Source of the DNA: Burkholderiales bacterium
GTDB lineage: Bacteria; Pseudomonadota; Gammaproteobacteria; Burkholderiales; Burkholderiaceae_C
Direction: 5' to 3'
DNA length: 60,498 bases
Assembly: GCA_003963005.1 (NCBI GenBank)
Contig: RXJW01000094.1
Coordinates: forward strand, 1 to 60,498
Made by a program: the position numbers and the translations under genes. Below, piece by piece: positions 1 to 9,213 of this stretch. Position 1 is the stretch's first letter; every line of letters starts with the position of its first letter. Under the pieces are notes generated by a model. That model made no database searches, was not told where the DNA came from, and was given only the letters and a program-made list of their open reading frames with translations.

Positions 1-2
1 GT

Positions 3-25
3 GAAGGGCGTGTCAAACGCCCTTC
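3..25. terminator. Hairpin at the left edge, possible terminator
   Basis: A perfect 8-bp inverted repeat, GAAGGGCG (3-10) and CGCCCTTC (18-25), is separated by 7 bases. On the plus strand it is followed by a mixed A/T stretch and not by a clean T run. On the minus strand the downstream side lies outside the window. It would suit the end of the leftward prs transcript or of a gene to the left, so its direction is unresolved. Confidence 0.35.
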
Positions 26-85
26 AAATTTCCTCTTCTTATAGACGCCAACCGCACTTATCTACGTGCCGCCTCTCAACTCGAC

Positions 86-127
86 TTAATTGTAGAAGTC
101 GATCAGATTGAGCGGGTTGAGCTTCAT
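86..127 (-). CDS. 13-codon ORF resembling the N-terminus of nicotinamide phosphoribosyltransferase
   Basis: The ORF reads MKLNPLNLIDFYN and then TAA. It starts 24 bases after the prs-like stop and has a good ribosome binding site (AAAGGAA) 5 bases before the ATG, so it looks translated. From family knowledge, NadV-type nicotinamide phosphoribosyltransferases begin with a similar N-P-x-x-x-x-D-F/S-Y-K segment and are often encoded next to a prs paralogue. No further similarity can be read after the stop in any frame up to the window edge. A 7-bp inverted repeat (81-87/96-102) spans the end of the ORF. It could be a nadV remnant left by a deletion, or a genuine short peptide. Confidence 0.35.
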   Translation of the reverse strand: MKLNPLNLIDFYN

Positions 128-151
128 GGCAATTCCTTTCTGAGGTCAGGT

Positions 152-1012
152 TCAGGCGTTCTGGCCGGACAGGCGGGTGGCCTGGGCCAGGTCGGGCTGC
201 GCGCAGTGCGCCGCGAAGACGCCGTCGAAAAGGGCCTGGAGGGGCGCCAGCCCCTTGGTGAACAGGCCGTGGGTCACGTAGAGATAGAGCGGCTGTTGCG
301 TACGCTCGCGCAGCACGCGGGCCAGTGCGATGAAGGTGCCGCCGCCGTCGCAGATGTCGTCGACGATCAGCAGGGGCAGGTCGGGCAACTCGCCCTCCAC
401 CTCTGCGCCGGACAGTGCGCCTGTGGCAACGTCGCGCCGCTTGCCGGCGTGCACGACCGGGAGGCCCAGGGCCTTGCCGATGGTGTCCACGCGCTTGCGG
501 GCGCCGGCGTCGGGGGCGACGAGGGCGAGGGCGGGCAGGTGAGCCAGCGCCTGTTCACGCACCTGGCGCACGTAACCGGTGGCTGCCACGACGCGTACGC
601 GCTCCAGCAGCGCAGGCACGACATCGCTGTGCGGGTCACTGATGGTGACGGTGTCGAAGCCCAGGCCGTTGATCAGGCGGCAGAACACGGTGGCCGACAG
701 CGGCTCGCCGGGCAGGGCGACGCGATCCTGGCGGGCGTAGGGCACGTAGGGGAGCACGAGATGGAGCTGGGCGCCCGGCACGATGGCGCGACGCAGCGCG
801 TCCGTGAGCAGCAGGAGATCCATGACGCCGTCGGCACTGTAGATGTCGGCCAGCAGGGTCCAGCAACGGTCAGGTGCGGTGAGCACGCTCGGCGGCAGGC
901 GGACGTGGCGCTCGCCCCCGGGGAAGCTGAGGAACTGGAGGCCTTCGTGCGTCGCGGTCGCGTGGCTGTTGCCGGGTTCCGGCGTGGACTGGAGCTTGAA
1001 GTGGGAGAGCAT
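152..1012 (-). CDS. prs: Ribose-phosphate pyrophosphokinase-like protein (prs paralogue)
   Basis: This 286-aa protein should make PRPP from ribose 5-phosphate and ATP in the cytoplasm. The PRPP-binding loop VDDICDGGGTF is at residues 217-227, with the family's PYARQDR (91-97) and DPHSD (126-130) segments. It is shorter than the housekeeping enzyme (about 310-320 aa) and more divergent at the N-terminus. This is typical of the paralogues that accompany nadV in NAD salvage, so it is probably not the main cellular Prs. ATG at 1012 follows AAAGG. The promoter and a 25-bp palindrome lie directly upstream, and a terminator separates it from the SDR gene, so it is transcribed independently. A 13-codon nadV-like ORF follows. 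Confidence 0.85.
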   Translation of the reverse strand: MLSHFKLQSTPEPGNSHATATHEGLQFLSFPGGERHVRLPPSVLTAPDRCWTLLADIYSADGVMDLLLLTDALRRAIVPGAQLHLVLPYVPYARQDRVALPGEPLSATVFCRLINGLGFDTVTISDPHSDVVPALLERVRVVAATGYVRQVREQALAHLPALALVAPDAGARKRVDTIGKALGLPVVHAGKRRDVATGALSGAEVEGELPDLPLLIVDDICDGGGTFIALARVLRERTQQPLYLYVTHGLFTKGLAPLQALFDGVFAAHCAQPDLAQATRLSGQNA

Positions 1013-1022
1013 GGTGCGCCTT

Positions 1023-1061
1023 TGTTTGTCTCATTATGAGACAAACAGGTGGGCATTTCAA
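1023..1061 (-). promoter_or_regulatory. Promoter with a perfect 25-bp palindromic operator upstream of prs
   Basis: Bases 1023-1047 form a perfect palindrome: 12-bp arms (TGTTTGTCTCAT and its complement) around one central T. Read leftwards, a -35 TTGAAA (1056-1061) and a -10 CATAAT (1033-1038) are 17 bases apart, so the -10 sits at the centre of the palindrome. That layout suits a dimeric repressor. No regulator gene is adjacent. NAD-pathway regulators such as NrtR are candidates only because of the prs/nadV-like context. Confidence 0.65.
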
Positions 1062-1071
1062 GGGGTGGGCG

Positions 1072-1098
1072 AAAAAAAGGCGCCTCGTCGAGGCGCCT
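1072..1098 (-). terminator. Rho-independent terminator after the SDR gene
   Basis: On the minus strand a perfect 10-bp stem (AGGCGCCTCG / CGAGGCGCCT, 1-base centre) is followed by seven T residues. It lies 21 bases past the SDR stop codon and before the prs promoter, so it ends the leftward transcript. Confidence 0.9.
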
Positions 1099-1119
1099 GC
1101 GATGCGGTTGGTGGGGGGA

Positions 1120-2007
1120 TCAGTCCGCGCGCAGCTTGGCGCGCAGCGCGGCCCCGATCTCGGGCTTGTCCGCGAAGGGGTCGGTGGGGTTGCGCAGCAG
1201 CATCACGTCTTCCAGGCGCGTCTGCACGCCGGCGAGGGCCTGCGGGTGGCTGAAGATGTAGAACTTGTGGTGGTCGATGGCGTCGAACACCATGGCGGCC
1301 ACGTCCGCCGCGGTGAGCTTGCCCGAGGACACGGCCTTGTCGGTCTGGGCCTGGGAGATGAGCTGGCTCTTGGTGGGCTTGGCCATCGGCTTGTCGGCCG
1401 GGCGGTTGCGGTGACTCTGGCTGATGCCGGTGGGCACGAAGAACGGGCACAGCACCGAGGCGTGGACCTGGTCGGTCACGAGCGACAGGTCCTGGTACAG
1501 CGTCTCGGACAGCGACACGACCGCGTGCTTGGAGACGTTGTAGACGCCCATGTTCGGCGGGTTGAGCATGCCGGCCATCGAGGCGGTGTTGACGATGTGG
1601 CCGTGGTAGGCCGGGTCGGCCTTGGCGGCGGCCAGCATCATCGGCGTGAACAGGCGCACGCCGTGCACGACGCCCATCAGGTTCACGCCCAGCACCCATT
1701 CCCAGTCGCTGAGGGCGTTCTCCCAGATCAGGCCACCGGAGCCCACGCCCGCGTTGTTGAAGACGAAGTGCGGCGCGCCGAAGCGCTCCTGGACGGCCGC
1801 GGCCAGCGCCTCCATCTGATCAGCCTTGGCGACGTCGACGACGCGCGAGAGCACCTCGACGTTCGTGAACTCGGCGACGGCCTTGGCCAGCGCGTCGGCC
1901 TGCACGTCCACGAGGACGAGGTTCATGCCGCGCTGGGCGGCGATGCGGGCGGTCTCCAGGCCGAAGCCGGAGCCGGCGCCGGTGATGACGGCGGTCTTGG
2001 CGGTCAT
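1120..2007 (-). CDS. SDR family NAD(P)-dependent oxidoreductase
   Basis: This 295-aa short-chain dehydrogenase has the Rossmann TGAGSGFG motif at residues 9-16, NNAG in the middle and the catalytic YNVSK near residue 155. It is longer than the classical 250-aa SDR because of a C-terminal extension, as in the SDR subgroup often annotated as generic alcohol or ketone dehydrogenase. The substrate cannot be read from the sequence. ATG at 2007 follows AAGGAGA and overlaps the stop of the ElaA-like gene by 4 bases (ATGA), so translation is probably coupled. A strong terminator follows it. Confidence 0.85.
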   Translation of the reverse strand: MTAKTAVITGAGSGFGLETARIAAQRGMNLVLVDVQADALAKAVAEFTNVEVLSRVVDVAKADQMEALAAAVQERFGAPHFVFNNAGVGSGGLIWENALSDWEWVLGVNLMGVVHGVRLFTPMMLAAAKADPAYHGHIVNTASMAGMLNPPNMGVYNVSKHAVVSLSETLYQDLSLVTDQVHASVLCPFFVPTGISQSHRNRPADKPMAKPTKSQLISQAQTDKAVSSGKLTAADVAAMVFDAIDHHKFYIFSHPQALAGVQTRLEDVMLLRNPTDPFADKPEIGAALRAKLRAD

Positions 2008-2462
2008 GTCTTGTCTCCTTGGGGCAGCCGCATGTCGATGTGCGGGATGCCGTCTTCGATGTAGGTGTTGCCAACCGGCTGGAAGCCGAAGCTGGCGTAG
2101 AAGCGTTCGAGGTGGGCCTGCGCGTGCAGCGTGAGGGAGCGGCCCGGCCACAGCCGCTGGCACTGGGCCACGGCCTCGGCCATCAGCGCGCGGCCCGCGC
2201 CGCTGCCGCGCGCGGCGGGCGAGGTGACGACGCGGCCGATGAGGGCGTCGTCGCCCTTGACCCCGGGCGGGATCAGGCGGGCGTAGGCCAGCAACGGGCC
2301 GTCATCCGCCTCGCCGAGCAGGTGCAGGGTCTGCCGGTCCAGGCCGTCGATGTCGAGGAACACGCAGTTCTGCTCGACGACGAAGACCGTCGAGCGCAGT
2401 GCCAGCGCGTCGTACAGGCGCTCGACGCCGAGTTCGGCGAACGGCAGGCAGGTCCAGCGCAT
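2004..2462 (-). CDS. ElaA-type GNAT N-acetyltransferase
   Basis: This 152-aa protein matches the ElaA subfamily of GNAT acetyltransferases: an N-terminal LRSTVFVVEQNC segment, and the acetyl-CoA loop with RGSGAGRAL after VVTSPAAR. The C-terminus carries the family's GIPHIDM ending. ElaA homologues are probable acetyl-CoA-dependent N-acetyltransferases whose acceptor is not well established. It sits 4 bases after the oxidoreductase gene and overlaps the SDR start by 4 bases, so the three form one operon. Confidence 0.85.
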   Translation of the reverse strand: MRWTCLPFAELGVERLYDALALRSTVFVVEQNCVFLDIDGLDRQTLHLLGEADDGPLLAYARLIPPGVKGDDALIGRVVTSPAARGSGAGRALMAEAVAQCQRLWPGRSLTLHAQAHLERFYASFGFQPVGNTYIEDGIPHIDMRLPQGDKT

Positions 2463-2466
2463 GCGG

Positions 2467-3486
2467 TCAGACGAGCTTGACGAGCTGCTTGCCGAAGTTC
2501 TTGCCCTTCAGCAGGCCCATGAAGGCTTCCGGCGCGCTGGCCAGGCCTTGGGCGATGCTCTCGCGGTACTTCAGGCGGCCGGTGGCGACGAGCCCGCCGA
2601 GTTCCTTCAAGGCCTCGGGCCAGACGTCCATGTGCTCCGACACGATGAAGCCTTCGACCTTCATGCGGTTCACGAGGATCAGCTGCGGTGCGGCCATCGG
2701 GATGGGCTGGCCGTCGTAGCCGGAGATCATGCCGCACATGGCCACGCGGCTGAAGGCGTTGGCGCGCAGCAGCACGGCATCGAGGATGTAGCCGCCGACG
2801 TTCTCAAAGTAGCCGTCGATGCCGTTAGGGCACTCGGCCTTGAGTGCTGCCGACAGCGAGCGCACGTCGCCGTGCTGCTTGTAGTCGATGCAGGCATCGA
2901 AGCCGAGTTCCTCGACGACATAACGGCACTTGTCGGCGCCGCCGGCGATGCCGACAGCCCGTGCGCCGCGGGCCTTGGCCAGCTGGCCGACGGCCGAGCC
3001 CACGGCGCCGCTGGCCGCGCTCACGACGACCGTCTCGCCGGCCTTGGGGTTGATGATCTTCACGAGGCCGTACCAGGCGGTGACGCCGGGCATGCCGACC
3101 GCGCCGAGGTAGGCGGACAGCGGGATGTGCGTGGTGTCGACCTTGTTCAGCACACCGCGCTGGGTGCCGTCGACGGTGGAGACTTCCTGCCAGCCGCCCA
3201 TGCCGACGACCTTGTCGCCGACGGCGAAGTTGGCGTTCTTCGACTCGATCACTTCGCCGACCGTGCCGCCGATCATGACTTCATCCAGCGGCTGCGACGC
3301 GGCGTAGCTCTTGCTGTCGTTCATGCGGCCGCGCATGTACGGGTCCAGGCTCAGGAAGTGGTTGCGCACGCGCACCTGGCCGTCGGCCAGCGGCGGCAGT
3401 TCCACCTCGACGAGGCGGAAGTTGTCAGGCGTGACTTCGCCCTTGGGGCGGGCGGCGAGGACGATCTGGTGGTTGATGAGGCTCAT
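2467..3486 (-). CDS. NADP-dependent oxidoreductase, CurA/prostaglandin-reductase-like (MDR family)
   Basis: This 339-aa zinc-free medium-chain reductase resembles CurA and the leukotriene B4/prostaglandin reductase group. It has the early LDPYMRGRM motif and the nucleotide-binding VSAASGAVGSAVGQLAK segment near residue 150. Such enzymes reduce activated C=C double bonds of enones with NADPH in the cytosol. The start is taken at ATG 3486 because MSLINHQIVLA matches the family N-terminus. No clear ribosome binding site precedes it, and a start 13 codons upstream is possible. It heads the three-gene operon with the ElaA-like and SDR genes, and lies 90 bases downstream of kdgR. Confidence 0.82.
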   Translation of the reverse strand: MSLINHQIVLAARPKGEVTPDNFRLVEVELPPLADGQVRVRNHFLSLDPYMRGRMNDSKSYAASQPLDEVMIGGTVGEVIESKNANFAVGDKVVGMGGWQEVSTVDGTQRGVLNKVDTTHIPLSAYLGAVGMPGVTAWYGLVKIINPKAGETVVVSAASGAVGSAVGQLAKARGARAVGIAGGADKCRYVVEELGFDACIDYKQHGDVRSLSAALKAECPNGIDGYFENVGGYILDAVLLRANAFSRVAMCGMISGYDGQPIPMAAPQLILVNRMKVEGFIVSEHMDVWPEALKELGGLVATGRLKYRESIAQGLASAPEAFMGLLKGKNFGKQLVKLV

Positions 3487-3576
3487 GGCAGCGGCTGATG
3501 AAAACAACAGCCGGCATTGAAGCATCCCGCCACGGGCCCCTGCGTCCCAGGGGCGACAGGGTTCTGGAGAGGGCTC

Positions 3577-4383
3577 TCAGGCCGCGATGTCGATCGGGAA
3601 GCGGGTGCAGCCCAGCTTCTCGGAGATGTCGCGGCTGGCGCGCTGCAGCATCTTCACCACCTCCGGCGCCTTGGCCTCGTCGAAGCGGAAGGTCGGGAAG
3701 GACACGCTCATGCCGGCGATCGGCTGGCCGAGGCGGTCGAAGATGGGCACGCCCAGGCAGCGGATGTGGTCGTCGAACTCCTCGCGGTCTTCGCCGAAAC
3801 CCTGCTGCTTGACCTGGGCCAACTCCGCCAGGAAGGCGGCGCGGTCGGTGATGGTCTTGTCGCGGAAGCGCTTGAACTCGGCGCCGTCCAGGATGCGGTC
3901 ACGGCGCTCGGGGTGCTCCCAGGCCATCAGCACCTTGCCGATGGCCGTGCAGTGCAGCGGCGCACGGCGGCCCACGCGCGAGTACATGCCGAGCATGTGG
4001 CGCGAGTCGACCTTGTGGATGTAGATGATCTCGCTGTCGATGAGGCTGCCCAGGTGGACGGTCTCGCCGGTGGCGTCGGCCAGCATCTGCATCGGGTGCT
4101 TGGCGAGGTCGACGAGGTCGGGCGAGGGCAGGGCCTTGGCGCCGATCTCGAACATGCGCATGGCCAGGCCGTAGCGTTCGCTGTCGGCCTCCTGGCGCAC
4201 GTAGCCGAGGCTCTTCATCGTCTGCAGAAAGCGGTAGACCGTCGCCTTGGGCATGGCCAGCCGGACCGACAGGTCGGTGATGCCGATGTCACTGCGTTCG
4301 CCCAGCGCATTCAGGATGGCGAACACCTTGAGTACCGCGGCAACCGATTCCGGCTGTTTTGAATCGCCAGTGTCTTCATCCAT
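3577..4383 (-). CDS. kdgR: IclR-family pectin regulon repressor KdgR
   Basis: This 268-aa protein has an N-terminal winged helix (about residues 15-80) and an IclR effector domain. The helix region (LKVFAILNALGE, ITDLS, KATVYRFLQTMKSLGYV) and the effector region (YSRVGRR, TAIGKVLMAW, FDRLGQPIAG) closely resemble enterobacterial KdgR as I remember it. KdgR represses pectin and galacturonate genes and is released by 2-keto-3-deoxygluconate. Its place beside pectinesterase, ogl, tog genes and kduD supports this. ATG at 4383 is the start. A KdgR-like half-site, CGCGTTTCA (4404-4412), lies just upstream and may allow autoregulation. Confidence 0.9.
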   Translation of the reverse strand: MDEDTGDSKQPESVAAVLKVFAILNALGERSDIGITDLSVRLAMPKATVYRFLQTMKSLGYVRQEADSERYGLAMRMFEIGAKALPSPDLVDLAKHPMQMLADATGETVHLGSLIDSEIIYIHKVDSRHMLGMYSRVGRRAPLHCTAIGKVLMAWEHPERRDRILDGAEFKRFRDKTITDRAAFLAELAQVKQQGFGEDREEFDDHIRCLGVPIFDRLGQPIAGMSVSFPTFRFDEAKAPEVVKMLQRASRDISEKLGCTRFPIDIAA

Positions 4384-4490
4384 CGTTCTGATTCTTTCGG
4401 ACGCGCGTTTCAGGATGCGAGAGGCGTGATTCTCCCTCAGACGGGGCGCGGGCCCGTGGGGGGCTGACCGGGGGCATGGCAGCTCCCGCC

Positions 4491-5579
4491 TCAGGGCCGG
4501 TTGTTGAATTCGGCCAGCCGGTTCACGCCGGCATCGAACGGCCGGCGTGAGGTGCTCGCCTGCCAGGGGCCGATGTGGGCGCCGATCTCGCTGTCGCGCA
4601 CCACCGCCAGGCCGTTGGGGCTGCTGCCGGCCACCCACGTGCCCGGCTTCACGCCGGCATCCCAAGCCCGGCCCAGCGCGGTGCTGCCTGACGTGACGCC
4701 GGGTTCGGCGATCAGACGGCTGCGTGCCACCAGGAAGCCCTGGGTCGCGTCTGCTGCCGTGCTGGGTGCCAGGACGATGCCACCATGCCCCGGCGTGCGT
4801 CGGTGCGCTCGGGTCAGGATGGTGCTGTCTTCGATGACGAGCACCGCGTTGCCGAAGATGAAGTCCACGTCGCCTGCGATCAGGCTGTGCCGGATGAGCT
4901 GGCGCGCCGGAGCGTCAGGCGTGCGACGGCGGGCGAAGAGGGTGTCCTGGTGGCCGAGCAGACGCACGTGCTGCAGCTGGATGCGGTCACCAGCCAGCGT
5001 GAGTGCCACCGCCTGCGCACCGCCGCTTTCGCCGGCACCCGACGGGTAGGTTTCGCCGCGGCGGATCGGGTCCATCGCGTCGTTGGCGATGGTGAGGTGC
5101 AGCAGCTGCACGTCGTCGCTCTGCACGAGGACCGTCGTGCTGCCGCTGGTGCCGATGGTGGCCTTGCCCAGCTCCGGCACGCAGGGGTGTGCCGGGGCAC
5201 CCTCCGCCTTGGGCTGGCCGGCATAGCGGTTGTCGACGATGACCACGGCCACCGGGTCGAGTGCTGAGCCGACGAGCGCGAGCGGCGCCTTGTCCTGGAT
5301 GCACAGCGGGCCACGGTAGGTGCCGGGCAGGATCTGGATGACCCAGCGCCGGCTGCTGCGGGCGGGCACTTGGTCCACGGCGGCCTGGAGGGACTCGCCG
5401 GGCTTCACGACGATGTCCGGCGGCGCCGCAGCCAGGTCGGCCAGCGGCCCGGGCTGCCAGTCGCCGAGGTAGGCGGCCGTCGTGTGGCGCGCCGCCTGCT
5501 CGGCGCTCAGCTGCGGCCGGGCCTGACCGTGGGCGCTGGTCAGCAGGACGCCGGCCATCAGGGCGAGGAGGGGCTTCAA
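4491..5579 (-). CDS. Pectin methylesterase (CE8), secreted
   Basis: This enzyme removes methyl esters from pectin homogalacturonan so that lyases can act. It is about 362 aa with an N-terminal signal peptide (KPLLALMAGVLLTSAHGQA). CE8 hallmarks are GHQDTLF and DVDFIFGN, which carry the two catalytic aspartates, and LGRAWD near the C-terminus. The insert with VDNRYAG is typical of the PemB/YbhC branch. The start is a TTG at 5579 that overlaps the TGA of ogl. Starting there keeps the positively charged signal-peptide N-terminus, whereas the next ATG (5558) would remove it. It is the last gene of the leftward pectin operon, before kdgR. Confidence 0.88.
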   Translation of the reverse strand: MKPLLALMAGVLLTSAHGQARPQLSAEQAARHTTAAYLGDWQPGPLADLAAAPPDIVVKPGESLQAAVDQVPARSSRRWVIQILPGTYRGPLCIQDKAPLALVGSALDPVAVVIVDNRYAGQPKAEGAPAHPCVPELGKATIGTSGSTTVLVQSDDVQLLHLTIANDAMDPIRRGETYPSGAGESGGAQAVALTLAGDRIQLQHVRLLGHQDTLFARRRTPDAPARQLIRHSLIAGDVDFIFGNAVLVIEDSTILTRAHRRTPGHGGIVLAPSTAADATQGFLVARSRLIAEPGVTSGSTALGRAWDAGVKPGTWVAGSSPNGLAVVRDSEIGAHIGPWQASTSRRPFDAGVNRLAEFNNRP

Positions 5580-6736
5580 ACGTCTGCCAGATAGAGGGCC
5601 GGTTCCACGCCGTTGGCGCGCTCCTTGTCGCAGCTGAACAGCACGCGTTTTTCGTCCGGCGTGAAGCTGGGATGGGGGTGGGTGACCTGGCGGCTGTCCT
5701 TGTAGACGTCCCAGCCGCTGTCGTGGCGGGCGATGGCGCGCGTGATGCCGGCCTTGAGGTCGAAGAGATGCAGGTAGGGGTCGCCTACCAGCATCTCGTT
5801 GTCGCCGCGGCTGGCCTTGCCGCAGCCGTCGCCGACGATCAGCGTGCCGTCGAAGTTGCTCATCAGGTGCGAGCAGGGCGGCATCGCGGTGAGCACCTTG
5901 TTTTCGAGCGTCACCGGGTCGAGGCGGCAGATCCAGCGCTCGGGCGACTTGTCGTTGTAGCTCACGTAGATCATGGCGCTGCCGTCCGGCACCCAGAACT
6001 CGTGCGTGCAGCTTTCGCCGTCGGTGTGGGCCTTGCCGCAGCGGCGGTTCGTGCCGTCTTCGTTGATGAACCACATGCGGGCATCGATCAGGTCGTGCGG
6101 GCCCTCGTGGCAGTAGGCGACGGTGTGGTCGTCGAATGGCCGGTACTGGGGGTGGCCGAGCCAGCCGCGCTGCTCCAGGATGACGCTGCGCTTGCCGGTC
6201 TGCAGGTCCACGCTGAACAGGCGGCACAGCGGCTTCTTGTGGAACATCTCGTTGAACTTCTGCCAGGTGTTCAGCGGGAACCAGTCGGCCGCGGCGATCT
6301 CGATGCCGACCATCTTCGTGCAGGCGCTGTTGGCCACCCAGGTGCCGTAGCCCACCCAGCCCTCGGGCACGATGTAGACGATCTCTTCGCGCAGCGTGGC
6401 GAGCTCCAGCCGGATCAGGTTGCGGTCGCCGCGCACGAAGAACACGAAGCGATCGTCCGGGCTCATGAAGGCGCCAAAGGTGTTCTCACGCGCGCCCTCG
6501 GTGAGCTGGATGGCGGTCTGCGTGGGCAGGTCCAGCAGGTGCAGGTTCCAGTTCGGGCTCGGCTCGGGGCCGAACTCGCCACCGAACATCAACTTCGTGC
6601 CGTCGTTGGTGAAGCACTTTTGGTAGAAGTAATTGCGGTGGCAGGTGACGTCCGGCGGCGTCAGGCGGGTGACGCGGGCGCCGGTGTCGGGGTCTTCCTG
6701 CGTGACGAAGGTGAACTTGCGTTCGGTGGATTTCAT
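5576..6736 (-). CDS. ogl: Oligogalacturonate lyase (PL22)
   Basis: This cytoplasmic enzyme splits imported saturated and unsaturated digalacturonate into 5-keto-4-deoxyuronate (and galacturonate). The 386-aa length and the conserved N-terminal stretch RLTPPDVTCHRNYFYQKCF match PL22 Ogl, and further beta-propeller repeats follow. There is no signal peptide, as expected. It overlaps the stop of the upstream substrate-binding protein gene by one base (TAATG) and its own TGA overlaps the pectinesterase TTG, so all three are translated from one message. Its product feeds KduI (not in this window), then KduD and KdgK. Confidence 0.93.
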   Translation of the reverse strand: MKSTERKFTFVTQEDPDTGARVTRLTPPDVTCHRNYFYQKCFTNDGTKLMFGGEFGPEPSPNWNLHLLDLPTQTAIQLTEGARENTFGAFMSPDDRFVFFVRGDRNLIRLELATLREEIVYIVPEGWVGYGTWVANSACTKMVGIEIAAADWFPLNTWQKFNEMFHKKPLCRLFSVDLQTGKRSVILEQRGWLGHPQYRPFDDHTVAYCHEGPHDLIDARMWFINEDGTNRRCGKAHTDGESCTHEFWVPDGSAMIYVSYNDKSPERWICRLDPVTLENKVLTAMPPCSHLMSNFDGTLIVGDGCGKASRGDNEMLVGDPYLHLFDLKAGITRAIARHDSGWDVYKDSRQVTHPHPSFTPDEKRVLFSCDKERANGVEPALYLADV

Positions 6737-8102
6737 TACTGGATCCTCTGCAAAAGGGCGTTGCCTTCATCGACGAGCCGGCGTGCGGCCTCGGCTTCGT
6801 TGGTTTTCGCGTAGGCGATGGTCTCGAAGACCTCGCGCATGAACTTCTGGAAGCGTGCGTGTTCGAACAGGGGTGCTGGGCGGATCAGCCGGCCGGCGTC
6901 GCGCTGAGCCTGGATCTGGTCGTGGGCGGCGAGTTCCAGCGGCGGCAGGCCACCGGCCTGCTGCAGCACCCGCATCGCCGACTTCGCGCTCGGCAGGCCC
7001 CGGGTGCGGCCGAGAAGGCGTGCAGCCTCGGGGTCGGTCAGCAGGAAGTTCATCAGCCGCGCGGCCAGCTCGGGCTGCTTGCAGTTGCGGCCGATCGTGT
7101 ACATGACGGTCGGCCGGCCGAAGAGGCCGCTCTCGCGGCTGCCCGGCAGCGTCGGGAAGGCGCCGAGCGCCAGCTTCTCGCCCGGGGCGAGCGTGGAGGC
7201 GCGCAGGCCGATGACCGAATCCCAGGTGTAGTTGCCCGCCCATCGGCCCGTCACCCAGTCGGGCTGCTGCTCAGTGGGCTTCTCCGCGCCGCCGAGGCTC
7301 GCGCGCAGCGGCAGTGGCGTGGCGACGTGCTCGGCCACGAGGCGCTTGTAGGTCCGCACCCATTCCAGCGCGGCGTCGGGGCTCATCGCCACGCGCGGTC
7401 GGGTGGGGTCGACGAAGGGCGTGCCGTGCTTCTGCTGGATGAAGCTCTGCGACAGCAGGATCATGTCGTAGAGCTCGCCGTCGATCGGGTAGTGCGCGTC
7501 GCCCAGTTTGCTGCGGAAGACCGGGCCGGTGGCGAAGAGCTCGTCCCAGGTCTCGGGCAGCTTCACGCCGGCGCGGCTGAGGGCCGTCTGGTTCCACAGG
7601 AAGACGCGGGCGCTGAAGGACGAGGGCAGGGCATTGAGCTTGCCCTGCACGCGGCCGTAGGCGAGATCGTCTTCGGTGAACTGGTCGAGCGCCAGCTCCT
7701 TGGTGAGCGCGTTCAGATCGGTGAAGCCGTTGCCGCGCTTGCTGAACATGGCGAGCCAGGCCCAGTTGATCTGCATGACGTCGGGTTCGGAGCGGCCGGC
7801 GATCTGCGTGGTCAGGCGTTCCAGGTAGCCGTTGAAGCCCATGTACTCGGCCTTCACGCGCACGCCGTGGCGCTGCTCGAACACCTTCAGCGCCGCCAGC
7901 GTGGCCTGGTGGCGGCCGGCCCCGCCCCACCAGGCGAAGCGCAGCACGGGCTTGTCCTGCGCATGGACGAAGGGCGCGGCCAGCGCGGCGCCGCTGGCCA
8001 GGAGGGTGCGGCGGGTGAGGCTGCCCGTGAGCGTCCGGCCGCCCGAAGCCACGGGCGCGCCCCCTTGGGGGGCAGCGAACGAAGTGAGCGTGGGGGCCTC
8101 TT

Positions 8103-8106
<4 letters not shown>
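6736..8106 (-). CDS. togB: Oligogalacturonide ABC transporter substrate-binding protein (TogB-like)
   Basis: This 456-aa family 1 extracellular solute-binding protein should capture oligogalacturonides in the periplasm for the adjacent permeases. A twin-arginine-like signal ([20 protein letters not shown]) lies at about residues 31-50, followed by [12 protein letters not shown], a typical start of sugar-binding ABC proteins. The ATG at 8106 overlaps the stop of the ATPase gene (ATGA). The first 25 or so codons coincide with a Burkholderiales-type intergenic repeat (8036-8097), so they may be a repeat-derived extension and the functional start could be internal. The tog assignment rests on position in the pectin operon. 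Confidence 0.85.
8036..8097. repeat. GC-rich Burkholderiales-type repeat inside the 5' end of togB
   Basis: A segment with an internal inverted repeat around GCGCCCCCTTGGGGGGC, followed by CAGCGAACGAAGTGAGCG, matches a type of repeat I know from intergenic regions of Comamonadaceae-like genomes. Here it lies within the reading frame, before the Tat signal of the substrate-binding protein. Confidence 0.55.
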
Positions 8107-9209
<1,103 letters not shown>

Positions 9210-9213
9210 GGGG

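Noticed and set aside
1023..1047. The 25-bp palindrome read as a transcription terminator
   Set aside because: No T run follows it on either strand, and it coincides with a good -10/-35 pair. The real terminator is next to it at 1072-1098.
4384..4665. N-terminal extension of KdgR in the same frame
   Set aside because: The extension is not KdgR-like and runs into the pectinesterase gene region. The family start fits ATG 4383.
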